Source of the DNA: Muribaculaceae bacterium
GTDB taxonomy: Bacteria; Bacteroidota; Bacteroidia; Bacteroidales; Muribaculaceae
Reading direction: 5' to 3'
Assembly (NCBI GenBank): GCA_017547845.1
Contig: JAFYNZ010000022.1
Span: 1 to 64,000, forward strand
Length of the DNA: 64,000 bases
In this document: positions 1 to 8,789 of the stretch, piece by piece
Layout of the letters: the number at the start of each line of letters is the position of its first letter
Numbering within the stretch: the stretch's first letter is position 1
Program-made: the position numbers and the translations under genes
Notes under the pieces: model-generated
The model's input: the letters and a program-made list of their open reading frames with translations, nothing else
Databases searched by the model: none
What the model was told of the DNA's origin: nothing

Positions 1-105
1 AACTCACAAAAAAGACATTGTGTGAACCTCGATTTAAACATTTACACAACAAAATACTTTTGTGGAGCGAAAGCTGCTTAAATGCCCCAATTTTTCGCAC
101 AAAAA

Positions 106-148
106 AGAGACTGTCCAACTTTTGTTGTTAGACAGCCTCTAATTTTTT
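106..148 (+). terminator. Terminator of an upstream plus-strand gene
   Basis: Arms AGAGACTGTC (106-115) and GACAGCCTCT (131-140) pair with one mismatch. A run of six T follows at 143-148 on the plus strand. It would end a transcript entering from the left of the window. Confidence 0.6.
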
Positions 149-218
149 ATTCACTCAAAAAAACTTTTATCGGACACTAATAAAATATTTTAGAAAATTA
201 GTTAAAATCGGTGTAAAA

Positions 219-246
219 AAAGAGCCCGATTTAAATAGGGCTCTTT
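219..246 (-). terminator. Terminator of the DUF5606 gene
   Basis: A perfect 9-bp stem AAAGAGCCC/GGGCTCTTT (219-227 and 238-246) sits downstream of the minus-strand gene ending at 304. Read on the minus strand it is followed by a T-rich tract (complement of the A run at 215-220). Confidence 0.7.
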
Positions 247-303
247 AGGTAGATTAATTCACGATAGCGAAATATCATGAATTATGTCATTATCTATAGG
301 ATA

Positions 304-732
304 TTATACTTCTTCTGCCGGTGCTTCCTCGTCAGCAGTTTCTTCTTCTGTGAATTTTGTGTAGCCTGCGTTGATGAGGATGTTGTACCATGTATAGAGT
401 TTCTTGATGTCGTTGTCGTAAACGCGATCTTGGTCAAATTCAGGGAGAATTTGTTCGAATGTGCTGCGGAGCTCTTTGTTTTCAATCAATGTCTTAACAT
501 CCATCTCTTTGCCTTCTGCAAAAGCATATACTTTGTCGAGGACTTCACCCAATGGCACTTCCTCTGCTACTGTGTACATAGCGATGTCGCCCAAAGAGAT
601 GATTTTGTCTCTTGAGTGTGCAGGAGTGCGCTTTTTGGTTACGAGGTCTTCGATGAAAAGCATATTTTTGCCTTGAGATACGATTTTGAAAAGACCAGGC
701 TTACCTGTGATTGATAATATTGTTCTAAGCAT
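304..732 (-). CDS. DUF5606 family protein
   Basis: This 142-residue protein matches the small Bacteroidetes family DUF5606, recognised by its start MLRTILSITGKPG and the following motif with paired basic residues (VTKKRTPAHSRDK). It has no signal peptide or membrane segment, so it is probably cytoplasmic. The last 15 residues are a Glu/Ala-rich acidic tail. The function is unknown. It lies 27 bp downstream of coaE on the same strand and ends in a clear hairpin terminator, so it is probably the last gene of the coaE/YbbR transcript. Confidence 0.85.
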   Translation of the reverse strand: MLRTILSITGKPGLFKIVSQGKNMLFIEDLVTKKRTPAHSRDKIISLGDIAMYTVAEEVPLGEVLDKVYAFAEGKEMDVKTLIENKELRSTFEQILPEFDQDRVYDNDIKKLYTWYNILINAGYTKFTEEETADEEAPAEEV

Positions 733-759
733 TGTTGTTAAGAGTTATATGAATTGTTT

Positions 760-1344
760 TTAAATAGTTTTCTCGATTAATTGATTGATTTGCAATATTA
801 AAGATTGCTGACCATTGTTGTCGATGGCCGATATCTTTGATCGGTCGGCTGATGCAAATTCGTTGTGTTGGCTTTGGATTCTAGCAAGCACCTCTTCCCT
901 ACTCATTGCGTTACGACTGATGACGCGAGCAATGCGTGTTTCGATATCCGCATCCACCATCCACACGCTATCGACGATTTTGTCAATGCCGGAAGAATAG
1001 AGTATGGCTGACTCGATGAATAGCAGACTTTCGTCAGATGAAGCAATCCATGCCTTGATATCCTCTAATACTGCAGCGTGAACGAGTCGATTGAGTTCAT
1101 CGCGACGCTCTGCATCATTGAAGATGATATCAGCTATGTATTGGCGATTGAGCTCTCCATTTTGATCGTAGGATTCATCACCAAGACGCGCGATGATTTG
1201 AGTTCGCAATGACTCGTTATGACTCATCAGAGTCTTCGCTCGACTATCGCAATCGTAGACTGCAAAGCCTTTGCTTCGACATATCGATGAGACGACACTC
1301 TTGCCACTTCCTATTCCTCCTGTTATACCAACAATGACTGCCAT
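760..1344 (-). CDS. coaE: Dephospho-CoA kinase
   Basis: CoaE phosphorylates the 3'-hydroxyl of dephospho-CoA with ATP, the last step of coenzyme A synthesis, in the cytoplasm. The Walker A loop GGIGSGKS is at residues 9-16, followed by the family segment YDCDSRAK around residues 30-37. The length of 194 residues is normal. Its start codon shares one base with the stop of the YbbR-domain gene upstream (1344), which suggests translational coupling. Confidence 0.95.
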   Translation of the reverse strand: MAVIVGITGGIGSGKSVVSSICRSKGFAVYDCDSRAKTLMSHNESLRTQIIARLGDESYDQNGELNRQYIADIIFNDAERRDELNRLVHAAVLEDIKAWIASSDESLLFIESAILYSSGIDKIVDSVWMVDADIETRIARVISRNAMSREEVLARIQSQHNEFASADRSKISAIDNNGQQSLILQINQLIEKTI

Positions 1345-2321
1345 TACTTCGTAGCGATTTTGACTATTGTGAATTCTACGCTGTCGGTCGTAGCTTTGAC
1401 ATTGATGTAGTCGGAAGGGAAAGACGACACCTTTACTTTGATTTTGGAGTCATTTGGGCGAATAGTGTTGTAGTCTACCTGCAGAATGATGTCTCCGATA
1501 GGGTCATTGAATTTGCTCATTGGAACAAAGTATGATACTTCCGACTTGTTTGGGAAAATCATGAGATTTTCGTCAGCAGGAACATTCTTAGGCGTTATTT
1601 CCACCACAGTTTTCTTTAGAACCAATGGCTCAACGGTAGCCTTTATGGAAACTTTGTCGGGGATCATTTTCACGCCTTTTATTGGGATAATCTTGACTTG
1701 AAATTCGGTGTCGTCGCTGATGTTTCGACGCACAATTTTTTCAGTCCTTACTACTTTAATGGTGTCGAGAATGCTTGCTTCTGAGTAAAGAGTGATCGAC
1801 TCAGGTGCTATAATCTGGCTACTTATAGTATTACCCAATGATGGTGTGAAATTAGCATCGACTATGACTTTGACTCTTTTGCCCGGATAGGTCGTGTAGT
1901 TTAATCGTATTGAGTCTCTGGATGCCGATGCTATTTGAGCAGAGTTGCCAAATATGCTACGCAGTGATGCATCAAGTTCGGATTTCGATAGACGAAACAC
2001 ACCTCTGTCGGCATATTTGTCGAAGTCAAGTTGAATAGTAGGCTTTTTCAAAATCCCGTTGCTTATCAATGACGAAACTTTGTCTCTGACATTGACATGT
2101 ATTATGCTTGGAACGTCACTGATAAAAGTGACGTTTTTGGGAACATTGTTTATGCTTATCTTGACATCAAACTCATTGAGGGCATCATCATCAAGAGTCA
2201 CAATACACCAGAAAATAGAAGAAACGATAAGAAACATCATAAACACCACAATTTTGTGGTATCTATTTGATGATCTGAATTCACGCCATCGGCGAATTAA
2301 ATTTAGTTTTCTTTGACTCAT
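1344..2321 (-). CDS. YbbR-like domain protein
   Basis: This 325-residue protein has a basic N-terminus (residues 1-25), one membrane helix at about residues 25-43, and a long extracytoplasmic part with repeated beta-rich YbbR-like segments. In Firmicutes the YbbR protein CdaR regulates the diadenylate cyclase CdaA; no cdaA is in this window, so that role cannot be inferred here. It overlaps coaE by one base. The pairing of YbbR protein, coaE and yajC is a usual Bacteroidales arrangement. Family assignment is good, function uncertain. Confidence 0.75.
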   Translation of the reverse strand: MSQRKLNLIRRWREFRSSNRYHKIVVFMMFLIVSSIFWCIVTLDDDALNEFDVKISINNVPKNVTFISDVPSIIHVNVRDKVSSLISNGILKKPTIQLDFDKYADRGVFRLSKSELDASLRSIFGNSAQIASASRDSIRLNYTTYPGKRVKVIVDANFTPSLGNTISSQIIAPESITLYSEASILDTIKVVRTEKIVRRNISDDTEFQVKIIPIKGVKMIPDKVSIKATVEPLVLKKTVVEITPKNVPADENLMIFPNKSEVSYFVPMSKFNDPIGDIILQVDYNTIRPNDSKIKVKVSSFPSDYINVKATTDSVEFTIVKIATK

Positions 2322-2341
2322 TTCTTCTGAGATTAATGAAT

Positions 2342-2373
2342 CAAGAGCTACAAATTATGGCTTGTAGCTCTTG
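2342..2373 (-). terminator. Hairpin after yajC
   Basis: A perfect 12-bp stem (CAAGAGCTACAA at 2342-2353, TTGTAGCTCTTG at 2362-2373) lies between the yajC stop and the YbbR-gene start. On the minus strand it is not followed by a strong T run, so it may be a partial terminator or an attenuator that lets some transcription reach the YbbR-coaE genes. Confidence 0.5.
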
Positions 2374-2393
2374 GTTTCTACTTATCTGATGGA

Positions 2394-2708
2394 TTATTTT
2401 TGCGCTGTTGCGTCTTCTACAGTCGGATAGACTGAGCCTTTATCGATCTTGATAGTTACGCCTGCTGCGATTTCAACGATGAAAGTTGTCTCTTTCACTT
2501 CTTTGATACGGCCATAAATACCGCCTGCAGTTACAACTTTATCGCCTGATTTCATTGCTTCACGAGCCTTGCGGATTTCTTTCTGTTTCTTTTGTTGAGG
2601 ACGAATCATGAAGAAATAGAAAATAGCGATCATTGCGATGATCATAATCATTCCTGACCAGCTTCCACCGGCTGCTGCTTGAAGGAGAATTGTGTTTAAA
2701 AGTGTCAT
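2394..2708 (-). CDS. yajC: Preprotein translocase subunit YajC
   Basis: YajC is the small accessory subunit that associates with SecDF at the Sec translocon in the inner membrane. The 104-residue protein has a single membrane helix at about residues 19-35, followed by the diagnostic FFMIRPQQKKQKE motif and a C-terminal soluble domain with the family segment DKVVTAGGIYGRI. It has its own promoter between it and nusB (2735-2766). Confidence 0.95.
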   Translation of the reverse strand: MTLLNTILLQAAAGGSWSGMIMIIAMIAIFYFFMIRPQQKKQKEIRKAREAMKSGDKVVTAGGIYGRIKEVKETTFIVEIAAGVTIKIDKGSVYPTVEDATAQK

Positions 2709-2734
2709 GTCTTATTTTATTAAGTTATTTATTA

Positions 2735-2766
2735 CAAAATTAATCTAAGTTTGTGAGTTAAGCAAA
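2735..2766 (-). promoter_or_regulatory. Promoter for yajC
   Basis: Read on the minus strand, TTTG (2763-2766) is followed after 20 bp by TAATTTTG (2735-2742). This fits the Bacteroidetes primary-sigma consensus TTTG-N19-21-TAnnTTTG and lies 27 bp upstream of the yajC start. Confidence 0.7.
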
Positions 2767-2769
2767 CTT

Positions 2770-4167
2770 TTAATCATTCTTAAGAAGTCGGCCCTGTTGC
2801 TTAAGATTATTTATAATCGAAGCCAAGATACCATTGATGAATGAGCTACTCTTAGGTGTGCTATATGCTTTTGCCATTTCGATGTACTCATTGATAGTCA
2901 CTTTCAATGGAATCTTAGGGAAGTTGAGCATTTCAGCGATAGCTGTCAGCGTAATTACAACATCCATAAATGCCAAACGTTCAGAATCCCATGATTCTTT
3001 CTTGACGAATGTGTCGATCAACTGGCGATATTCTTCTTTATTCTTTACTGTAGCTCTGAAAAGTTCCTCACCAAATAGAGAGTCTTCTTCATCTTTGTAC
3101 ATCGCCATAATAGCGTCGCTTGGACTGTCTTCAAAGCGTTTGAATGTCTTAAGCGTGAATGTGCCAATAATGTCGAGGTCATCATTCCAGAACACTGACT
3201 TTTCTTCCAAAGCCTCAATGAGGTCTTGGTCAGAAAGGACGATGTGTTTGAAAACGCTTCTCCAGAATTCGCAATCTGCATGGACATCGGTCTCAGGTGC
3301 ATTCATGTAGTCGTTGTAGATGTCTGACTCCATGATTGACTTAAGGAGTTTGTTGATCAAAATGCGATCATTAGGCAACCATGCAATCTTCTTAGTCTCA
3401 ACAATGCTGTTGAGTTGTTCGGATTGGCGAAGTCTTTCCACCAATGCGTTTTCTACAAAGCGGAGATTAGGATTGATGTCTTCGTTGGTAGTAATAAACT
3501 TGTTGCGATTGATTTCAATCTGTTGCTCACGAAGGTTGGTCAATTCGACAGGGAGAAGAAGCAACCAGAAATAAAGTTCGTGTGCTTTTTCCAAACTCTG
3601 ACGAAGAGTCTTGATAGCGTCTGAGATATGGCCTTGTGATGAAGAGAAGTTGCTGAATGTGGTTTGCATCATTTCCTTCATGCGATCGACTCCACGAAGA
3701 GTGTAGTTCTCGATGTTTTCAAATTCACGAAGCAGTGAATTGTCAGACACTATAATCGCATTAAAGATGTCGACCCATACTTTGAGGTCATTAGCCATAT
3801 TTTCACCCTCTTCTTTGAGGTATGATTTAAATAGAGCCGACTCTTTGATTTTTGCTGCTATAGAGTTATTAATGTGTAGATAGTTGGCACCTTCGAGACG
3901 ATGTTTTGCAAGAGTTGATTTGACTTTCTCGTCAGCCATTATCATCTTGATAAATCTATTTTCGTATAATGGCTTTCTACCCTTAATCTCTACTCTATCA
4001 GCTACGTCTGTCATAATAGCCAAGATATCGAGATACAGTTTATACGCAAAACGTTTCTCTTTTGTAGGAGGAGTAGGTTGCGACTCAATCATAAATAGCT
4101 TTTCCGTAAGGAGATACGAATAAAGCATCTGCACAACCTTAATTCTTATTAATACGCGATTAATCAT
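2770..4167 (-). CDS. nusB: Transcription antitermination factor NusB, enlarged form
   Basis: NusB, with NusE (S10), binds boxA RNA in rRNA antitermination. The canonical fold is split: residues 1-20 (INRVLIRIKVVQMLYSYLL) match the first NusB helix, and residues 393-460 match the rest, including INEYIEMAKAY and FINGIL. Between them is a helix-rich insert of about 370 residues. Enterobacterial NusB is about 140 residues; from memory many Bacteroidetes have forms of about 300 and some about 460, so 465 is at the large end. Within the insert, residues about 38-172 and 190-342 look like two diverged copies of one unit. Its promoter is at 4200-4230. Confidence 0.88.
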   Translation of the reverse strand: MINRVLIRIKVVQMLYSYLLTEKLFMIESQPTPPTKEKRFAYKLYLDILAIMTDVADRVEIKGRKPLYENRFIKMIMADEKVKSTLAKHRLEGANYLHINNSIAAKIKESALFKSYLKEEGENMANDLKVWVDIFNAIIVSDNSLLREFENIENYTLRGVDRMKEMMQTTFSNFSSSQGHISDAIKTLRQSLEKAHELYFWLLLLPVELTNLREQQIEINRNKFITTNEDINPNLRFVENALVERLRQSEQLNSIVETKKIAWLPNDRILINKLLKSIMESDIYNDYMNAPETDVHADCEFWRSVFKHIVLSDQDLIEALEEKSVFWNDDLDIIGTFTLKTFKRFEDSPSDAIMAMYKDEEDSLFGEELFRATVKNKEEYRQLIDTFVKKESWDSERLAFMDVVITLTAIAEMLNFPKIPLKVTINEYIEMAKAYSTPKSSSFINGILASIINNLKQQGRLLKND

Positions 4168-4199
4168 AACTCTATATGTACGTTTATTAAATTAGACTA

Positions 4200-4230
4200 C
4201 AAAGTTAGTTAAATTTAAAGAGAATGACAA
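4200..4230 (-). promoter_or_regulatory. Promoter for nusB
   Basis: On the minus strand TTG (4228-4230) is separated by 20 bp from TAACTTTG (4200-4207). The -7 element lies 32 bp upstream of the nusB start, giving a short leader. Confidence 0.7.
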
Positions 4231-4266
4231 GTTTTGGCACTATTTTGGTAAATAATTTCTTTGTGC

Positions 4267-5187
4267 CTATGCTTTGTTGATAAGTTGAATAGCCTTGCTG
4301 ATGAATTCATCTTCTGTCAAATCATATGGCAACCAATTGATAGTGTGTCCACGTTTTTCCATTCCTCTGAACCATGTCATTTGACGTTTGGCAAATTGGT
4401 GAATGGCGATTTCAAGGTCATGGACCATCTCATCAAGCGACAACTCCCCTATCACATGGCGTGTGATAAACTTGTATTCGAGACCATAGTAGATCAAGTC
4501 TTCGGGAGCTACTCCGCTATCGATGATGCTTCTTATTTCGTCGACCATTCCTTCCTCAAGTCGTGCTTGAAGGCGATCTGAAATCTTTTTTCTTCTATCC
4601 TCACGAGGTATATCAAGACCGATAATCACAGAGTGAGGTTTGATAGATGTGGCTTTCTGCGACTCAGCGAAGGATTGAGGGTTGTTTTGATAGAACTCTT
4701 GGATTTCAATGGCTCTTATAGCTCGTTTACAATTGTCGACATCAGTCGTGTTGTGAAGAGTCTTGTATTGTCGAAGAATATCGGTGAGTTCATCTAAGCT
4801 TTTGTCGGCTAATTTGCCACGAAGTTCGGGGTTTTCAGGCACTTCTGGGAGCTTTATACCGTTAAGTATCGACTCGACATAGAGACCTGTGCCACCACAA
4901 AGAATGACATTCTTTCCACGCTCTTGAATATCGTTTTTGGCAATATTGAAGTCTCTGATATATTCGTGCAGATTGTACTTGTAGCCGGCGGGGCATATGT
5001 CTATCAAGTGATATGGTATGTCACCATACTCAGCAAGGTCCTTACCGGTGCCGATGTCCATATTGCGATAGACTTGTCGCGAGTCTCCGCTGATAATTTC
5101 AGCATCAATAGCTGAAGCTAATTGAACGGCTCGTTTGGTTTTGCCACATGCTGTGGGACCTATGATTGCTATGAGTTCAGGCATCAT
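4267..5187 (-). CDS. miaA: tRNA dimethylallyltransferase
   Basis: MiaA transfers a dimethylallyl group to N6 of A37 in tRNAs that read codons starting with U. The P-loop GPTACGKT is at residues 10-17, followed by ISGDSRQVYR, a family signature that includes the catalytic aspartate region. The 306-residue length is typical. Its first codons overlap the end of the upstream membrane-protein gene by 11 bp (5177-5187), indicating co-transcription. A second Met directly follows the first, so the true start is one of two adjacent codons. Confidence 0.95.
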   Translation of the reverse strand: MMPELIAIIGPTACGKTKRAVQLASAIDAEIISGDSRQVYRNMDIGTGKDLAEYGDIPYHLIDICPAGYKYNLHEYIRDFNIAKNDIQERGKNVILCGGTGLYVESILNGIKLPEVPENPELRGKLADKSLDELTDILRQYKTLHNTTDVDNCKRAIRAIEIQEFYQNNPQSFAESQKATSIKPHSVIIGLDIPREDRRKKISDRLQARLEEGMVDEIRSIIDSGVAPEDLIYYGLEYKFITRHVIGELSLDEMVHDLEIAIHQFAKRQMTWFRGMEKRGHTINWLPYDLTEDEFISKAIQLINKA

Positions 5188-6535
5188 GTTTTGTCGGTGG
5201 AGTGTTAGAGTTGGTTTTGTATCTGAAAAGCAGTCTCATAAGTCGTCGAATACGAAACAACCTAGAGTCTGAATTTAGCAGAGAAATTCTTATCCACTTG
5301 TCATTTTGAAAATCAAGAGTGGAGTTGTATAAGTCGAAGAGGTCATAAGTGGGGGTGTAGTTAGACAGAGTCATTTTACGTCTGCCTCGACTATCATATG
5401 TCTTTTCTGCTATCAAAATTCTTGCTACTCGAGATGTGTCAGCGATGAAGATGCTATGGAGTATGTCAGGATTTTCTCCATATATTTCTTTCACTTCATC
5501 GTAGTTAATCCACTCCCCTTCTGTTGCAATCTTGTATTGATCAATATCGCCGTCAAGGAAATAGAAATAGCGTAGCATTTTGTTTTTACGAGGTTTCTGG
5601 GAAATTCGTCCGTAGAAGAATCTAAGTTCACCATTCTCGACTCCGCTAATTTTCTTTATCATATCATCTGCTTGAGATAGAGAAATTCTGGGCTGATCGA
5701 CTTTGATAAAGAATGGTGTGTCGATTTTGCCGGGACCACTATTGTCAGAGCTATTGCGTGTGATATAGATGTGGTTGCCACATATAAGGTAGTATCTTAT
5801 ATATGTTTGTTCTTTTTTTAAATTTTCCTCAGGCATGAAAATCTGGTTGCTTTCTTTCAGGTCAAGATAGAGATTGTAGTATCTGACAAAGAAGTATATC
5901 ATATCGATTACAATAAAAATTATTGTAACCCAAATGAAAACAAATGTGCCCTGAGTATTAATAGATGTATTCTTGTATGAACTAAGATAATATCCCCAAG
6001 TGGTAATTATAATTACAGAAAATACCAATATCGAGTTTTTAAGTTGGGCGTATGACTCGTATTTTTGAGTAGCCCCCCATGCGCCTCGCTCGAAACTGTC
6101 GCCAATTCTTAGTTTGCAGTCAATGCATATCGACATATTGCTTTTTTGTCGATACATATAAACGCTGACTATCAATGCAATAGGAGCAAGAAGTAATATC
6201 GGCTTAAATGGTCGGTGAAGGAATATGAATTCGGTGATAATCCCCAGTAATTCATATGTATACAGAATGTTTAGAGCAATGAGTACAATAGTATAAAGCA
6301 ACAATGTGATGAATGAAGCATACATGGTAATCATGCATGAATCCTCTTTGCCCTTGCTGAATTTCATTATCATCATGTATATAGATGTGGCAAGCAGCAT
6401 TGAGATGATTGGAGACAGATATACTGGCATATATTTGCCCAAGAGAATTATTGCAATAACTGCTATATAGCTTATTGCAATATTTCTCCAGAGCTGAAAT
6501 ATCTGTCGATTTGTTACTTTATAAAGTACCTCCAT
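5177..6535 (-). CDS. Conserved Bacteroidales membrane protein, function unknown
   Basis: I recognise this as a type of membrane protein common beside miaA/DPP genes in Bacteroidales, without a known function. The N-terminal half holds about four hydrophobic helices (roughly residues 15-55, 70-90, 105-125), then the motif CIDCKLRIGDSFERG near residue 137, then two more helices (about 170-190, 198-218). The C-terminal half, about 230 residues, is soluble and rich in aromatic and charged residues. The single CxxC pair is too little for a full zinc ribbon unless the protein dimerises. It is 6 bp downstream of the DPP gene and overlaps miaA. Confidence 0.6.
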   Translation of the reverse strand: MEVLYKVTNRQIFQLWRNIAISYIAVIAIILLGKYMPVYLSPIISMLLATSIYMMIMKFSKGKEDSCMITMYASFITLLLYTIVLIALNILYTYELLGIITEFIFLHRPFKPILLLAPIALIVSVYMYRQKSNMSICIDCKLRIGDSFERGAWGATQKYESYAQLKNSILVFSVIIITTWGYYLSSYKNTSINTQGTFVFIWVTIIFIVIDMIYFFVRYYNLYLDLKESNQIFMPEENLKKEQTYIRYYLICGNHIYITRNSSDNSGPGKIDTPFFIKVDQPRISLSQADDMIKKISGVENGELRFFYGRISQKPRKNKMLRYFYFLDGDIDQYKIATEGEWINYDEVKEIYGENPDILHSIFIADTSRVARILIAEKTYDSRGRRKMTLSNYTPTYDLFDLYNSTLDFQNDKWIRISLLNSDSRLFRIRRLMRLLFRYKTNSNTPPTKHDA

Positions 6536-6541
6536 CGAGTG

Positions 6542-8716
6542 TTATTTTAATCTTGTATTCAAGAAGTCCATAATCTTCTTATAGAGTTGAACTCGAGCGT
6601 TGCACATTCTGAGGCTATGGTCGTAGCCATTATATGCCATCATGTCGAAGATTTTGCCTTCAGCAGTCAATTTAGAAGTATACATGAAGGTGTTTGAAAT
6701 GTGAACATTGTCATCAGCTGTACCCGACATGATGAGTAGCTTCGCATTCATATTGTCGGTCTTATTGAGAGTTGATGAGATTTCGTAACCGGACTCATTT
6801 TGTTCTGGTCTCAACATGTAGCGTTCGGTGTAGATTGAGTCATAGTATCTCCAATCTGTCACAGGAGCCATAGAGATACCGGCTTTGAATGGAGTGTTTT
6901 CAGCAGAAAGTTCCATAAGAGTCATGTAGCCACCATAGCTCCAACCGAAGCATGCCACTCTCTGCTCGTCAACATATGGCAATGATGCGAAATATTTAGC
7001 ACCTGCCACTTGGTCCATTGTTTCGTACTTACCGAGTTGCTTATATACGGCATCTGACCAGCTGCGACTCTTGCAACCAGTGCCGCGACCATCTACGCAT
7101 GCCACGATATAACCTTGGTCTGCAAAATAATAAATACCGTCCATTTTCCACTTGTTGAGCACTTCTTGTGACTCAGGACCATTGTATTGGTAGGTCAAGA
7201 GAGGATATTTCTTTGATGCGTCAAAGTCTGCAGGCTTGATGATAAATGCATCCATTTCTTGGCCTGCTGCATTTTTTACCTTGAGGAATTCTTTCTTTGG
7301 GGCATTGGTGTAACGTTCAGCGTATGAAGCATTTAGTTCGAGGTCGGCAATCTTCTTGCTGCCATTCCAAAGTGTGTATTGATTAGGAGTAGTTGCATTG
7401 CTATATGTGCGTACATAGTAGTTGAAGTTTGAACTGAATGATGCGCTTTCTGTGCCTTCTACTGGATTGAGTAGTGTCACCACACCCTTAGCATTAACCT
7501 TAGCAACGTTTCTATTGATAGCTCCGAGCTGAGTGCTTTGGAAATAGTGTTCTTTGGTTTTGGCATTGTAGCCATAGTAAGCAGTCACATAGTATTCACC
7601 CTTAGTCAATTGACGGAGTACATTACCATTGTAGTCTATCTGATAGAGGTGACGATAGCCTGATTTGTCGCTACCCATCACGAAATCATTTTGATTATAG
7701 GTGACCATTTGGTATGCGCTTGGACTCAACCATGCGTTGCTGCTTTCTGTGTAGATGAGTTTTGCAACAGTTGATGCTGGATTTACGTTGTAGATTTTAA
7801 GATTGTTTTGGTCGCGATTGAGAACCATGATAATCAATCTGTCGGATGTGCCACCAAATTCCATAGATGGAATATAGTCTGTTTCGACCATTGGAAGATC
7901 CATCTTCTTGATTGTTTTGTAATTGACATCGTACACGTTTGCAGACACTACAGCGTTGTTGAAACCAGCCAACGGATACTTATATTCGAATTGGCCCGGA
8001 TACAATTCGTATTCGCTCTTAGGGTTGCAGTAGCCTGAGTATACATCAAATTCAAACATAGGTACTTGACTCTCATCGAAGCGAATAAACGCCAACTTAT
8101 TGTCATCGTTTGACCATCTGATGGTGTTTTCGATACCAAACTCCTCTTCGTAACCCCAGTCAGGAGCGCCATTTATGATTTCGTTTGTCTTGCCATCTTT
8201 GGTAACAGCAATTTCAGTTTCATACTCGAGGTTGCTGATATAAATGTTGTTGTCTCTTACGAAGGCCACCTTGCGACCATCATGAGAAAGTGTAGCGCAA
8301 CGTTGTTTGCCACCTTCGCTTACGCGCTTCATAGTTTGGCGCATAATATCGTAGACATAGAATTCTGCAAAGAATGAGTGGCGGTAAAGGCCTTCAGATT
8401 CGTTCCAAAGAAGGATTTTCTTTTCGTTTTCAGAGATTTGATAACCATCAAATTCTTCAATCTTAACATCGCCCTTGATGGCGTCAACATCGAAGAGTGT
8501 AGATGTCTTTTGTCCTGTCTTATAGCTGTAGACATCGATTGTTTTACCATTTTCGCCAATAGCAAGATACGAAACTCCGTCAGCCATTGGACGCATTTCC
8601 TTGATAGTAGATGGTGCATTTACTTTGATGTCGCAATAGTCTTCTATTGTCAACGCTTGCATTGCAGGAGTTGCAATACATAATGCTGCTGCAAAAAATA
8701 AGTGTCTGAGATTCAT
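6542..8716 (-). CDS. Secreted dipeptidyl peptidase IV (S9 family)
   Basis: This peptidase releases N-terminal dipeptides, usually Xaa-Pro, from peptides in the periplasm or at the surface. I place the start at 8716, where an N-terminal signal peptide begins directly (MNLRHLFFAAALCIATPAMQA); an upstream in-frame ATG at 8758 would add 14 residues before it. The N-terminal beta-propeller carries the DPP IV double-glutamate motif (WGYEEEFG), which binds the substrate N-terminus. The C-terminal alpha/beta-hydrolase domain shows all three catalytic residues: Ser593 in GWSYGG, Asp668 in GTADDN and His700 in YDHS. It follows proS, separated by a hairpin. Confidence 0.92.
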   Translation of the reverse strand: MNLRHLFFAAALCIATPAMQALTIEDYCDIKVNAPSTIKEMRPMADGVSYLAIGENGKTIDVYSYKTGQKTSTLFDVDAIKGDVKIEEFDGYQISENEKKILLWNESEGLYRHSFFAEFYVYDIMRQTMKRVSEGGKQRCATLSHDGRKVAFVRDNNIYISNLEYETEIAVTKDGKTNEIINGAPDWGYEEEFGIENTIRWSNDDNKLAFIRFDESQVPMFEFDVYSGYCNPKSEYELYPGQFEYKYPLAGFNNAVVSANVYDVNYKTIKKMDLPMVETDYIPSMEFGGTSDRLIIMVLNRDQNNLKIYNVNPASTVAKLIYTESSNAWLSPSAYQMVTYNQNDFVMGSDKSGYRHLYQIDYNGNVLRQLTKGEYYVTAYYGYNAKTKEHYFQSTQLGAINRNVAKVNAKGVVTLLNPVEGTESASFSSNFNYYVRTYSNATTPNQYTLWNGSKKIADLELNASYAERYTNAPKKEFLKVKNAAGQEMDAFIIKPADFDASKKYPLLTYQYNGPESQEVLNKWKMDGIYYFADQGYIVACVDGRGTGCKSRSWSDAVYKQLGKYETMDQVAGAKYFASLPYVDEQRVACFGWSYGGYMTLMELSAENTPFKAGISMAPVTDWRYYDSIYTERYMLRPEQNESGYEISSTLNKTDNMNAKLLIMSGTADDNVHISNTFMYTSKLTAEGKIFDMMAYNGYDHSLRMCNARVQLYKKIMDFLNTRLK

Positions 8717-8740
8717 TATATTAGTAGTTTTAAAATTAGT

Positions 8741-8771
8741 AGGCATAGCCCAAGTCAATGGTGCTATGCCT
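8741..8771 (-). terminator. Hairpin between proS and DPP IV gene
   Basis: A perfect 9-bp stem AGGCATAGC/GCTATGCCT (8741-8749, 8763-8771) lies 3' of proS on the minus strand, followed by an AT-rich but not T-run sequence. It is probably a terminator for proS, or a processing hairpin. Confidence 0.55.
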
Positions 8772-8789
8772 TATCAGTGATTGGTGTTA

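Larger units (their letters stand above)
1..303. other. Left-edge intergenic region
   Basis: No gene can be supported here. A short plus-strand frame is open from base 1 to a TAA at 79-81 and is followed by a plus-strand terminator at 106-148, so it could be the last codons of a gene lying left of the window. A second plus frame is also open to about base 130, so the evidence is weak. The right part holds the terminator of the DUF5606 gene. Confidence 0.4.
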
